NCBI GenBank assembly: GCA_038503035.1
Contig: JAVSML010001008.1
Coordinates: 253,164-317,163 of the forward strand
Direction of reading: 5' to 3'
DNA: 64,000 bases
DNA from: Crocodylus rhombifer
Lineage: Eukaryota > Chordata > Crocodylia > Crocodylidae
Positions 1 through 11,618 of the stretch are shown here, piece by piece; position 1 is the first letter of the stretch, and every line of letters begins with the position of its first letter. The position numbers were made by a program, and so were the translations under genes. The notes under the pieces are model-generated. The model saw only the letters and a program-made list of their open reading frames with translations, searched no databases and was not told the DNA's origin.

Positions 1-467
1 CTCAAAAGTGTGATCTATCTCTGTGGACGAGTGTCTTTGTTGAGTGAAAGACCTTTTGAGATTTGTGGGATGATGAAAGTGACAGCACTGGTAGCAAGTA
101 AGAACTAAATGAACCCCATTTTTTTTTTAATTCCAAAGAAGGAATGGCATGCTTCTGTCAACATTAGTTCCATTTTTCTCAGTGGCATTTTTCTATTTTA
201 TGAATATCTTTAGAGATTTCTTTTTTTAAATCCAAATTTTTGAGTGCAAAAAGACATTTTTGCTTGGAATTTAATGCTGAATGCTGCTGAAGCACAGATT
301 CCCTTTTTTCCATTCTTCTAGTCTAAGTTTTCTTCCTAAAATAGTTCTAACCAGCACTTGGCTATCTTAAGGACCGATGCACACGTTTATCATATGAATA
401 TTCTTGCTCACACTCATTCTGAAGTTAACCAATTACAGCACTAATTCACTTAGTGCTTACATTGGGT
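1..467. other. AT-rich sequence, nothing recognised
   Basis: AT-rich, with short T-runs. I see no repeat signature, RNA gene or plausible exon. The small open frame near 404-586 runs into the dispersed repeat that follows and has no recognisable protein content. Confidence 0.6.
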
Positions 468-634
468 TTAGACAGATGTTCACTTTCTCCTGGGAGAGTC
501 CCTGCTCTCTCTGGAGAAACCACAAATGTAGAGAAGTTCGTAATTTTTCTCCCAGAGTAAAAGTGACCACTCAGGGAAAAAAATAAATCAAGAACAACCC
601 CAGTGAAGTGTCTCCCTGGAGAACTTCTCTATAG
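468..634 (+). repeat. Dispersed repeat family R1, copy 1
   Basis: This block matches the reverse complement of 29709-29875 over about 165 bp. Shared landmarks in order are CTCCTGGGAGAGTC, GGRRAAACCACAARTGTA, a GGGAAAAAAATAA-like stretch and AGAACTTCTC-like sequence near the end. The two copies are visibly diverged, so this is an old interspersed repeat. I cannot name the family and see no coding potential. Confidence 0.65.
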
Positions 635-3600
635 GCAGCAGATGCAGAGCTGAGCTCTGCAGTCCCACTGTGCTTTGCTTCTCTTTCCTCTCACATAGGG
701 GGGAGAGTGTGTATCAGTCTCAGCCAAGCAGGAAACAGAACACACCACCTGAGTGCTTCAGGCAGGAGATACCTGGCACTAAAGAGGGCAGGTTGTACTT
801 CTGGCTTGTTCCTTGCCTGAATCACAATGCAGCATTTAGGTGCTGGGAAGCATACAAGTATACCCCCTGCCCAGCCTCAGCTGAGCTCAAACACTGCACA
901 GGGGAGGGGAAAGTCTGGAAGACACTTCCATGCATGTCACAGACCTCACCCCCACCTTTCCTGACTCTACTGATTCCTTCCTACATTCACTTAAAAATAA
1001 AAAGTATCCCGCAGAGCTTTCTGGACTACATGCTCTAAGGACCCCTGACAGCCCACCATCCATACTGCAGGTCCTTTGCTTCTCTGTCTAAACTTCTTTA
1101 CAGGTCAGATTTTTTTATCTTGGGAAAAGAAACCTGAGAGCATTGTCCTGGATGATTTGAATGTGTGTACACAGCAAATTGTTGTTGTTCAGTATAAACA
1201 AGGAGGTTTCTTTTTATTTAAACAAATAATTAGTATATAGGATTCTCCAAACACCTCTCCAAAACCCAAGAACTCCAGCTCTTCCTTCCGGCACAACCAC
1301 CACCTCTGTGCCTTTGGGATTGGTGTTATATGTTTAGTGTCTAACTCCATATACAATGAACAAAGCAAGTGATAGTTTAATTGTTTTGAAAGAAACAAAA
1401 ACACAGTGCAGCGCTTCTAATTTTAAGGTTTCTCTTGTTGCAATTCCATCTTAGTGTGAATTTTTACAGAAGAGGTTCTAAATGTTTAAAGGTAGGAAAT
1501 ACCCTGGCAGAAGCCATGAACTATCAGCACAATATTCTCAGATGAATACACAGCTCTTGTTTCAAACCCCCCTTTTTAATGCTTCATTAATCTGTTATCA
1601 TCTCTGTCATGTCCTATAAAGCCATTTCTCATTGACCTCAGTGATTCTGGGGGGCAAATCAATCAACACTTCTGCTCGAGTCTTTAAGGACCATTCTTCC
1701 TACTACACTGGAAACCAAAAGTACAGTATGCTACTTCTGACAAGGTAGAAAGCTAGTGTGTGTGTATATTTTTTTATTTTTTTAATAAAAGGGGACTAAA
1801 TAATGCAATCAAAATCAGTTCATCATAAGAACCCTTATTCTCTCATCTCTGACAGGGGTAGAGACAGAATAATTGATGGTTTTCAGAGTTATGGCATGGT
1901 TTCTCAGAGAAAACAGTTTGTTGGGGGTGTTTTTCTGTGCTTTCATTGCAATGTTATTGAGGGGCTGGATATACAAAGGTGAATAACATTAAAAAAATGA
2001 TAATAGGGCTATTTTGGTATGACTATGTACTTTTTTATCCCCTTACCAGCAAGCAGCAAGACTATTAGAAGATTATTCTCTCCTTTGAGATCTCAGAAAG
2101 CATTGTTCCAATTTTAGGTTCTCTTATCACATCATAAAACATTTTATTTGAACTCTTCATGCAGCTGTTTAGATGAGGGTGCTCTCAGCACAGAATGAAG
2201 GAGATGTAGTAAAAACCCCAAGCATAGCACTTTAAACCAAACAGCTTCCACATGTAGTCCTTATCCAGAGAAGTTATGGGACTTTTGCCATTACTTTAAA
2301 TGGAGATAATGACTCGCCAATGATTTTTATAAACTGAGGAAACATATGAACAGAGGCCCAGAACTTGCTGCTAATAGTGAGTGAATGGGAGTGTTGCACC
2401 CACATAGGCGCTCATTAAAATTTAATAGGATTCCACCTCCATGTTTCCTGTTGTAGGAATACAGCCATATATGTTCTCATAACCTTTTTGCTTTGCAACG
2501 CATAGTATCTTCTAAAAACTAAAGATCTACTTTTAAATCTTTGGCTGGTTCTGCAAATTGTTGGTTCTGTGAATCAAAGACAATAGATACATATCAAAGT
2601 CTCTCACCTTAATGACACATGGCTCTGTAAGTATTCTGCTTTGGGCCTTCCTTACTATCTCCAGGTACAGCTGTTTTGCAATGAATAGCATTTTTAAATA
2701 TCTGAGATGAAAAGTAAGTGACTGCCTATACTGGCAGTTAAGGTTTTCCACCAGGAGGTATAATACTTGGCTTTCCAACTCCTGCTGAAAGTAATACTAT
2801 GTAAAGTAAAACAGCATCAGCAGCAGATACTAAGAGTCTCCTCACCACTGCTCCAGAATACCCAACGATCTGTTTGGGGCACTTCTGGGAGTTACGGATT
2901 CAAAGCTCCTCAGGGTGAAAGCAGCATTGAACTTGGATCTCCCAGCTCCTGTATAAGCATTGTAATTCATGTGCTTGTGCAGAAATGGGGACACCACTGT
3001 CACCACCACCGCCAGCCATGGTAACCGCAACATTGTGATTCTATGACTTTATTTCCTTTTGATTTTTCTTAGAAGTGCCTGAATAATGGTTTAGTATCTA
3101 GTATTTCACCTCCCTAGTAATAAGACTACCTAAGGGCAGTGTTCAGATGGAGCTAATTTCCACCAGTCAAATCTTATTGAATAGTGAAGTTGATACAGGG
3201 TGTAGTACCATGTGTTCATACACACAGCAGGAAATACAAATTAGACTCTGTGAGGAAATTAAAGGTTGAAATGACTTTGGCTGAAAAAGCTTTCAAATGG
3301 CATACTTCCCCACCAGACAACAGAGCCCAGAGTCTGTTCATCAGAGAAAGCAGCCAAAGGGTAGGGGATACAGGCCAGAGTTATGCTTATATGGTTATAC
3401 ACAGACATGTACTAGATTTGGTTGAAACTTGCAGAGTTTAGAAGACTGGAAGCAACAAAAGTGTTCAATAAACAATGAAACTGTGAGAGGAGAAATCAAA
3501 ATGCTCTTTTCCTTGATAAAGGATCATGATTTTGTCTTTTCTGTAGAAAATATGAAAATGTCCTTCCCTTTCTGGAATAAGTTGGAGGAAAGAGTCTTTT

Positions 3601-5760
3601 TCCTTTTTTGTTTTTTCTCTTTTTCTCTTTTCTTAACAAAATGGAGATGTAGGAGTGGAGGACTCAGTTCACTTCACTTCACTTTCAACAACTGACACTT
3701 CCTCCAAAACATAGACACAGCCATGGGCACAAGGATGGTTCTTCAGTATGCCAACCTTCTCATGCATCACCTGATGCATCCTAATCTTCTGTCCTGTGAA
3801 TTGTCATGTATGATAAAAACAGGTTGTTTTGTTTAATAAATAAGTCAATTAGGAGACTAATCAGGAATTGCATCTTATTGTAAAAATGTGGTTTATCTAT
3901 TAAACATTAATAGATAAAAACATTAATACTGAAATAAATCTTTGCTGTAAATTTATGAATTATTTGTGAAAATTAAGAGATAAGTGCATAGGATCTTCTG
4001 TTTTAACAAGTGTAGCTCAATTATAATTGTTTAACAAAGCTCTTAATAAACTTGTGACTGTGTACCATAGTGTATATGTGAAAATAAAGCATACATATTT
4101 GTATGAAACCTCTCTATCTTTTGATCTGATCTTGACTACCTAGATTTACTAAAGTCACTGTAGTTTTAGGTGTTTGCTGTATACATTTGCTTGTTTCCTA
4201 GGTTAAGAGAGAGAGAAACTTCAGAAGCTTGTTGACTTTATTCTGCTTCTTTGGCTTTTCATACCAACACACTTCATCAGCATCAACTGCTGTTCTTACT
4301 GGCTCAGCTGTTTTACTAACTAAAGAATATGGCTGAGAGTGATAAATTATCTAAATTCTCTGTTGGAACATTTGCCTTACCACATGTACTTTGCCCCAAC
4401 ATTGTCTTTTCAGCTGGAATTTACTGGGCTGTTTGTGGGTTTTTTCCCATTCTTCCAAATTCATTACAGCTGCCTGCTAATTAAATCATATATACACAGT
4501 TGAGCTCTGATCTTGCAGTCAGCTATGTGGAATGACCCTGGCATGCAGGCAAAATATTATCAGAAAGCTGAATGCTCGGCTTCTTTGAAAATCAGTCCAC
4601 TTATGCTAGTGTTTAAATCTGCAACTAAGGAAAACTTCTAAGCTTGTGCTCAAATCCACCCAGTTGAGAGAAGGACTTGAGCTCATAATTAGTTTTAAAC
4701 TTAGGTTTAAGTCCCACACTGGCGTAAGTAGATAGGAATGCTTTCCTGAAATACAGCTTAGACTCCAAAACTGATGCCTACCTTTAGGCAGCTGTGCCTT
4801 TGCTCTAATGGATAACTGGGGCTATTAGCATAAAAACTTCTGGCATTCTGCTGTAAGTTGCACCAGATCCATCCAGCCCCCAAATGGGGAAGGTTTGGGG
4901 ACCCAGCAGAGGTTCTAGAATAGCCTTTGGATATTATTTTTAATAACGTTTAATTCTTTGTACATATTCCCCTTTTTATATTTTACACATTTCTAATGGA
5001 TATGTAGGTGTTTTCACTAATAATAGTTAAATGAATCTGTCTCAAGCTTCCTGCTGAGCTGCCTGCCATTTATAGAGCTCACACTCATAGATTTTTCCAT
5101 GCTTTATTTTTTTTAATTACTAGAATTGAGTAAAATGTTCTAATCTGCATGTTATTTCACATTGTGCCACTTGAAAACTATTTCAGCCAAAAGATCCATA
5201 TGAACATAAGGATTTCTTACCTAGATTTGTTTTCCTCCTTTTTTTCTTTTTAAAAACCTCCCAAAGATTCTTCCAGGAACAATAACAAGCTATATTCAGA
5301 GAAGTTCTGATACCCCAAAATGGTTGCCCCTTTTAGCAGAAAAAATAAGATGCTTTTTATTTTAATTTAATATTGTGAATTTGCATAAAAGATCTAGCTA
5401 GAAATATAAATACTGGCTTAAAGCCATGAACATGTGAAACATGCTGTTGTCTAAAAGTCTATTTATATTCAAATGACACTTTCCTGGTGCACTAAGTTTA
5501 ATTGAAAATTAATCAGAACAATGAAAGTAGAACACAGACAATGGAGGCAATTGCCTACACTGCCACAGTGAATGGTGGACAGTATGTACTTACAGTCAAA
5601 CACCTGTGGTCACAATAATTTAGATACTTTGGAACTACCTTGGGTGATCATGAAAGCTAGGGACAGACATTATATCTAAACAAGCATAAATGATTAGAAA
5701 CTGGTTTAAGCCTGTAATAGAATAGAAGTTCAGTGCACATAGACTTGTTTCAAAATGGCC
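635..5760. other. Unassigned AT-rich region
   Basis: About 5 kb with no feature I can support. There is a pyrimidine-rich tract near 3594-3636 and a short CAC-rich stretch near 3001-3013. The open frames at 670-1038, 2767-3024 and 3184-3695 show no family motif and no splice-bounded structure that I recognise. Confidence 0.5.
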
Positions 5761-6098
5761 AAAGGTCACTTAAGATAGACCTTTGCTGGGCTGTGAATGC
5801 CCCAGCCCTGACTCCTCACTAGCCCTTGCCTGTCAGCTATGGGGGCTTCTCCTCCCCTCCCCCATGCAGACCCTGACTGGGGGCCAGAGCTGGGGTCTAT
5901 TCTTCTCCCAACATACACTCCTGGCTGGCACGTTCACTGGCCAGTGAAGCCATGATGCAGGGTGAAAGCCCTTGTCTTGGGGGCTTTTCCCCCAACACAG
6001 TGCAAACACAACCTGGGAGGCTGGAGCAGGGATCCATTTTCGCTGCTGTGGCTGACAGGCAGGGGGCTGATGAGGGGGCAGGGCTAGAGCATTTGCAG
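5761..6098. other. GC-richer flank of the nested insertion
   Basis: A GC-richer block rich in GGGGG and CCTGCC words, quite unlike the AT-rich sequence to its left. It is probably part of an older repeat into which the hAT element at 6107 inserted, because similar GC-richer sequence resumes after 12839. It carries overlapping open frames on both strands, which argues against coding. Confidence 0.4.
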
Positions 6099-6364
6099 CC
6101 TGGCAGTAGGGCTGTGAGAAATGGTTGTGTTTCGATTCTGTTTTTGGATTCGGTCATTTCAGGAGTGGTTCATTTTGGTGTTTCAGATCACTGTCCTATT
6201 TCATTTTGGCTGAATCTGTTTCAGACAGGCTGCAAGCTTTGCTGCAAGCTTCGCCCAGCTCAGCGGGGCTTGGGGCCGGGAGCTCCACAGGGAGCAGAGA
6301 TCTACGCTGGGGTCTCCTCACCACTGCTGCCTGCCCTGTGCAGCCACAGATCTCTGCTGCCTTC

Positions 6365-6384
6365 AATAAAATTCAAACATGACA
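6365..6384 (-). repeat. 3' LTR remnant, first 20 bp only
   Basis: The 20 bp here are identical to 12556-12575, the U3 start of the 5' LTR (minus strand TGTCATGTTTGAATTTTATT). A polypurine tract lies directly upstream, where a 3' LTR should begin. Beyond 6365 the match ends abruptly and hAT-arm sequence takes over, so nearly the whole 3' LTR has been lost. Confidence 0.7.
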
Positions 6385-6393
6385 TGCCCCCTT
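6385..6393 (-). other. Polypurine tract of the retroelement
   Basis: The minus strand reads AAGGGGGCA and is followed immediately by TGTCATG, the LTR start. Position and composition fit the plus-strand primer used in reverse transcription. This is what decides that the 20-bp identity next to it is an LTR stub and not a target duplication. Confidence 0.65.
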
Positions 6394-6417
6394 GGTGATG
6401 GCAGCAAAACAAAGCTG

Positions 6418-7200
6418 CTAAACTTCGTCTCCAGGTTCGTCAAAGTCATAACCAAATGGGTCAATGTTTTTCCTTTCTATAATTGTATGTGCTTGATTGG
6501 TACAGACTTCCATGTGTTTATCATCTTGAAGTAATCGATCAACTTCTGTATGCACTGGGTCTGTATCGGGGCGATGTGAGTGAGTATGCTTGATAAGTGG
6601 GAGTGGCTCAAGAATCTCAATTATATCAAATATTTTCTTCCGAATATCACAGTAGTCGCCTGGATCTGCATCACCAGTAATGATCTTATATTGAGAATCA
6701 ATGGTGATTACTGGAACTGGTCGGGATCCGTTATGAAATTTATGGCAATGTTCCATAACTTTGCAAAATGCACTTAGTTCATTCAGTTGTGCTGATTTGG
6801 AGGCTGAGCTGATTTCTTTTTCTTGACAAGCTTGACAATACCATCCACTTAATCCTCCATGGCGGGTAGTTCCATCGGAAGCCATCCAGGCGGATGCTGT
6901 GGTTCTGTATAGAATCGGGCGGTTCCTGACTTCACTCAGTGTTGGTACATCGCGATGTTCCCATGAAGCAGACCAGTGATATTGATAGTCGAGTGTGAGA
7001 TCGGTCCAAGTTTTGGGCTCTCCATTAAATGTTGGGTTTACTCAGTCACTGTCGACTTGGGTTAACAGCGTCATTCCTGGACCTAGGATGATTCCGTGAC
7101 CTTTTGAGACTGGTTTCGCTAGTCTCAGTGCAAGTAGGACTTTTCCAACAGTCCCATATCAATGCTGGACATCTTGTAAAGTACAATGGGCAGCTAGGAC
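6418..7200 (-). pseudogene. pol: RNase H domain of pol
   Basis: The open part is 6418-6885 (155 codons); sequence upstream to about 7200 is broken by a stop. Visible marks are an acidic pocket pattern: ASDGTTRHGG near the start, SAQLNEL in the middle (catalytic Glu), then TIDSQY (catalytic Asp) and EVDRL near the end. This is the usual order in retroviral RNase H, which degrades RNA in the RNA-DNA hybrid. The frame ends in a short tail, PFGYDFDEPGDEV, and then a stop; no zinc-binding HHCC or D,D-35-E integrase region follows. It is in the same frame as the RT segment at 7594-8427, although the segment between them lies in another frame. Confidence 0.7.
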
Positions 7201-7213
7201 AAGATGGTCTTGA

Positions 7214-7612
7214 TTATGCACTGTTGCCCATCACATGTGTATCTGTATAACCAACGGTAACAGTTAAACTATTAGCTAAGTTGATTGCGTGGAGTTTAGT
7301 ATCTTCGCATTGGGCAATTAGGTCTTGAACAGTTTGATTCTCTTTTGAAGTCCAAGGGGTGAGAGGTCGAAAATGGTGAAGACATCTTTGAATTTGAGTG
7401 AGTACTGGAAGGTTCTGGAGTTGGATATAGCGTTGGAGCCAGTTGATTCGTCCCATGATTCATTGAAGATCCTTTCGTAATGGGGGGTTAGAACAGTCTG
7501 TTGGTGGTATGATTTAAGTCTGTTGGTGGTTTATGACATTGTCTCCATAGTCCTGTAAACTTGGTTCCAAGGAAGGTAATTTCATCTGAGGGATTAAGAC
7601 GTGACTTGTCTT
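7214..7612 (-). pseudogene. pol: RT thumb/connection segment of pol
   Basis: An 80-codon open piece (7214-7456) contains INWLQRYIQLQNLPVLTQIQ and then LHHFRPLTPWT, which resembles the tether region that follows retroviral RT and precedes RNase H. The stretch 7457-7612 encodes an EITFLGTKF-like piece typical of the RT thumb. It lies in a different frame from the RT core and from RNase H, so a pair of compensating indels separates these parts. It could not be translated as one protein now. Confidence 0.55.
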
Positions 7613-8514
7613 TGGTTTATCGTCCAGCCCGCAGTTGTGAGGTGCTGGATGAGACGCTGCGTCAAAGATGTAACTGTTAGGCTATCTCGACCAAGGACAG
7701 CAATGTCATCTACGTAACTACATAGAAGAACATCATCGGGGAATTGTTGGTTCTGCTTAAATTCATGTAAACATCTGTTCATGGCTTCAGTAGCTAGGGC
7801 GGCAGAGTTACGGTAACCCTGTGGGCAAACATTCCACTGGTACATTCTTCCCTCGATGCACATATTAAGCACTCCCAAATGATCATCAATAGGGATAGAA
7901 AAAAACAGATCTTTCATATCAATTGTCACTCCTAACCATGGCTGGCTCTGGTACTCAGCTATGCTATGTAACTGCTGAGGAAGATCTAAGACGCTTGGTT
8001 GGATGATGGGTGCGCAATGCTTATTTGCCATACGATAATCAACAATAAGTGGAGCCTTATCTGGGCAACCAGGTTTAGCTATACCCCATCCCGCTGATAA
8101 GTAAATACTTTTGGTGATGGGCATAATGCGACCTTCTTGTTCTAGCCGGGATAGTAACGTCTGGAGAGACGTTTGTAGTGGTGCCTTAGTTGGAATGGGT
8201 TGATATTGCCAGGCAATGGGATTTTGTAGAGATGGACGATGGTATTTGTCAGGTGACATGGCAAGTGGGAGAACTTGTAGTACTTGCTCCTTGAGGTTTA
8301 ACTCCCGGATTGCAGGAACGCTCAGGAGATTAATGCCCCCTAGGACCCCCGTTAATGCCTTTTGAGGACCTTCGACTAAAAATTTAATTACTGGTGTGGA
8401 CTTCACGGCATTCAGACCTTGTATCATGATGGTTCTTTTCGTCGCTTGGTGAGGTATATGCGTAGTGATGACACTAACTTGGGCTCCTGTGTCAAGTAAG
8501 AATGAGACACGTAG
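7594..8514 (-). pseudogene. pol: Protease and reverse transcriptase core of pol
   Basis: One open frame runs from just after a TGA at 8515-8517 to a stop at 7594. Near its start, LDTGAQ (8479-8496) is the active-site signature of retroviral aspartic protease. The RT follows: GWGIAKPG with VDYRMANK (fingers), TIDMKDLFFSIPI (first catalytic Asp), CPQGYRNSAALATE, then LLCSYVDDIAVLG with the YVDD box at 7705-7716. The order and spacing are those of retroviral RT, which copies the RNA genome to DNA. The TGA removes the N-terminal half of protease, and the frame fails after the thumb start. The absence of a methionine at the true start agrees with synthesis as a gag-pol fusion. Confidence 0.85.
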
Positions 8515-8803
8515 TCATCTGTGGAGATTCACTGGATCAATGAGGGTAAGGTTAACATAAGGACAAGAATCTTCTACATTAACTTCTTGGGTTACGCCGC
8601 CGGCCTTGCTGACGGCGACTACTCGTTTTTTGTCTTTTCACTATATTAAAAGCCCAGTTGTTCCGCGAGGACCTTTTTGTCCCTCATCTCCTAAGGCTCG
8701 TAGTTGAAATTTGTTGAGCTTCATATGGTTCATCAGAAACCCAAACATAGTTCTTTCCTCTGTCGTCCTTTGGGGTGGCATTGTCCTAAGTGGGCCCTGT
8801 CGA

Positions 8804-9292
8804 CTAGGCCCTCCGGGCAATGGTGTTTGGATCGGATAGGTTATGGTGTGAACTTGGGCAAGGTTGCTTCCTATCGCCGATTTGTAGATGGGATGTCAGT
8901 CCCAAGATGTTTGCTGCTGCTCCATTAAAAGACAGGTTAAGAACTAGCTTTGCGGTGAGTCCTTGTGGTCCTCCATACATTTCAGATGCAGCTTCGATGG
9001 CTTCGAGGAGGCAGGAGACTTGACCCGGATTAGTCAGGTAATGTTGGGGCCATGCTGCGTTTTGCTGATGTGGCGTCAAATTTAAAGGCTGTAAGATCGG
9101 GTTCCATAGGACATACGATGCTCCAATTATAGCATGAAGTAGCTGTATAGCATTAGGCTGTTTAGTTTTACCTTCATGCCACATGTAAGGGTCAGGGGTG
9201 TACCACGTGTCGTGGGACCCCAAAACCCGGATGTCCCCTGGAGAGGGGGGGTACCCAGTGGACCTTCCCGCTTCGCCGCTCTCGCCTGCCAC
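8804..9292 (-). pseudogene. gag: gag C-terminal segment (capsid-like)
   Basis: This is a 162-codon open stretch in the same frame as the long gag frame at 9617-11473, separated from it by stop codons in 9293-9616. It encodes an alpha-helix-rich sequence with HAIIGASYVLWNPILQP and GQVSCLLEAIEAASEMYGG, then a polar tail. Position between gag and protease and composition suggest the capsid domain, but I see no clear major homology region and no CCHC zinc knuckle. The stretch 8520-8800 that follows is broken by stops and includes basic residues that could be nucleocapsid remains. Confidence 0.5.
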
Positions 9293-9299
9293 GACTTGA

Positions 9300-10320
9300 T
9301 GGAATTATGGGGTTCACCCGTGCCGGGAAGCTGGCGGTCCACGTAGGGTACGGTGCCCCCAAAGTCCAGGGGTCCTGAGGGCTCCTTCCTCCCCTACACC
9401 CTCGCCCGTTCCTCCGGGTTGAGCCTCCGTGAGGGGCTCCCCTGGTAGAGTCCCAGTCCGGTGGGAAAGGGGGGGCTTCCCCAACCGGACCCTCACCGCT
9501 GTTCCTGCGGCTCCCAGTCCCCCGGGCGCCGCTGGCTCCTATGGTCTGGGGTTATCCCAAACCCCTTGCGTGTGTCTCCCGCCGAGCGGGGTTTCCACGG
9601 GCGGCCTTCCCCGCCCTCAGGTCGTCCTGCGCGACCACGTGTCTCGCAGTCTCTGCAGGAGGTTTCCCCGGTCTGTGGCTCCCTTCCCGGTCGCCCCCGG
9701 GGTTCGCGTTACCTTCCCGTCGTCGCGGGCTCCTGCCGTCGCTGCCTCCGCAGTGACCTGGGCCCGCGGTCCCTCTGGGTCCGTGCGGGGTTCCGCCCCC
9801 CTTTGGTACGCTGCCGCTGCCTCTTGCCGCGCGGCTCTCGGCTCCGTCTCTGCCGGCTGCTCTGCAGTAGACCTCAGCTGCGAGGCTCCCGACTCTGCTT
9901 CCGCCGGCCGCTCCGCTGCCGGCGCCCACCGCGGGGCTCTCGGCTCCGCCGGTATCAGCCGCGCCGCCGCCGACCCCCGCTGCGAGGCTCCCGTCTCCGC
10001 CGCTCCCTGACTCACCGTTCGCGGGTCCGCGGCCTCTGGTTCCGCTGCCGCCGGCTTCCGCCGCGTGTCTCCCGAACTCCGTACACGCGTCTTGTCCGCT
10101 CCTCCAGTGAGCTCCGAGTGGAGCCTCCCCTTCTTCCTGCAGGTGAGCGTCTCCTTTTTATCTTCCCGCGCCGATCCTGCGCCGGCGCGGTTCAGGTTCC
10201 CGCACGCCTTAAGTTCCCCGCTGGGTTTCCGGGCCCCAGCCCGGAAACGGGGCGGATTTCCAGGGTTCTTCCCTCGGGCCGGGCCCCGCGGGGTCCTGGC
10301 CCCCTCACACGACACATGTA
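9300..10320. repeat. CpG-dense GC-rich domain inside gag, with 102-bp repeat
   Basis: About 1 kb of very GC-rich, CpG-dense sequence lies in the middle of an otherwise moderate-GC element. A diverged tandem repeat of exactly 102 bp is visible: GCTGCGAGGCTCCCG occurs at 9877-9891 and 9979-9993, and GGCTCTCGGCTCCG at 9833 and 9935. A 102-bp period is 34 codons, so the repeat keeps the gag frame. All the overlapping open frames on the plus strand here are shadows caused by high GC. Confidence 0.75.
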
Positions 10321-11604
10321 ACTTTTTCATAAGAGTCTCTAGTACTAGGGCTGGTAATGATATTGGCCAATGGTTGTTTGTTGTTACGGGGATTGGATCC
10401 GTAACTAATCCTCTACTCCAAGCTGTATTGCAGACAAGCTGCATAGCCTCGTCTGCATCTAAGGTTTCATTACCCACTTCCACTACAAGGCGGCCTAGCC
10501 ATATGATAGGGGTCTCTCCTGGCAGGATCCCGGTCTCCTTTCGAAGATCACTCATCTCCGTTCGATTCCTAGAACACGTCGTTGTAGTGACCTGTGCTGG
10601 TGCTCCGGCTCCTCTTGTAGTAAATTTATGTACACTGATGGGAAGAGCGGGAAGTGTACATCCCTCTCCATTGGGTTCATTTTCTTTTAGTTCATTGGGC
10701 TTCCCTAGGTACGGTGGAGGTGGGACAGGCGGGTGACTCGGCCAGGGAGGCGTGGTTACGTCTGATGATGCAAAGATGCTTTTAGTCAGCAAGGTGGAGG
10801 CAAGGAAATAGGATGGGCAAGCGGTGGGCGTGGCTTCATTCACTGACGTTCCGTTATTTGTTGCCAGCCCCTCCAGGCTCGGGTACAACCCCTTTTCTTG
10901 CTCGGCTCCAGATTCCTGTTGCTGTCCTTTACGGTTGGTGCCATTTTCCTGTGCAGCCTGTTCCTTGTGTTCAGCGTCACTAGCAGGTGCTGACAAAATG
11001 CTACACTTCACCACTAGCTCTTCAACATTCTTGCTAGCTGTACTTAGCTGCAATTCTAGATTTACATTTTCTCGCAGCAAGGTTGTTACAGTCCGAAACA
11101 GGGCATTCATCATTTTTCCTTTTTCCCATTTGGGGCCAGACCACTTTGTCGCCGTACGACCTTTTGAGTCCAAGGCTTCACAGACCTGCGTTAACAATTC
11201 ATGTCCGCGTGAATCAGGTGGCAAGTTCGGGCAATTGAACTTGTCGGGCGGGGTGTCTTCTCCCCCTTCCCATACATGTCGGATGCAGTGCGAGAATCCT
11301 TGGGCGGGTGTCGGGTTCACCGCGCCGTCAGGTTTCACACGTGCCAGAGATATGTTCCCGACCTCATCTCTGGGCTGAAAGATGACTCCTTTCCGGCTCA
11401 TTATGCATCCAAAGGAGCTCGGCGCCAACTGAATGGCCCACTCCTTGGCCCCTTTGTCCCCTACAAGGGACACATACCCAGTAATTAACGGGTCGCTGAG
11501 ACCGCTTGCTTGATGGTAAGTGATGTGCGCCCACAGATCTTCCGAGTTTCACACTCGCGGTCTCCTTCAGGCCATGGGCAGTGGCGTATTAATTCTGACT
11601 CCAT
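9617..11604 (-). pseudogene. gag: gag, matrix and variable region
   Basis: The first ATG after the primer-binding site is at 11602-11604, only about 14 nt downstream of it. That frame meets a stop after some 40 codons, while the long gag frame (9617-11473, 618 codons, no ATG at its start) is open across the rest, so one frameshift near 11540 splits the gene. The long frame begins with a compact region (GYVSLVGDKGAKEWAIQL and onward), continues through a Leu-rich helix around LLRENVNLELQLSTASKNVEE and a Pro-rich spacer, then GETPIIWLGRLVVEVGNE. It ends in a long Arg/Ala/Glu/Pro-rich tail encoded by the GC-rich block. Structural protein of the particle by position. I cannot match it to a named gag family. 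Confidence 0.65.
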
Positions 11605-11618
11605 TTCACCTCCCCAAC

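Noticed and set aside
670..1038. 122-codon plus-strand frame
   Set aside because: No recognisable domain; length is within chance for non-coding DNA of this size.
9429..10321. Long plus-strand frames over the GC-rich block
   Set aside because: They are antisense shadows of gag in CpG-rich repeat sequence, and Arg/Pro/Ser-rich without any domain.
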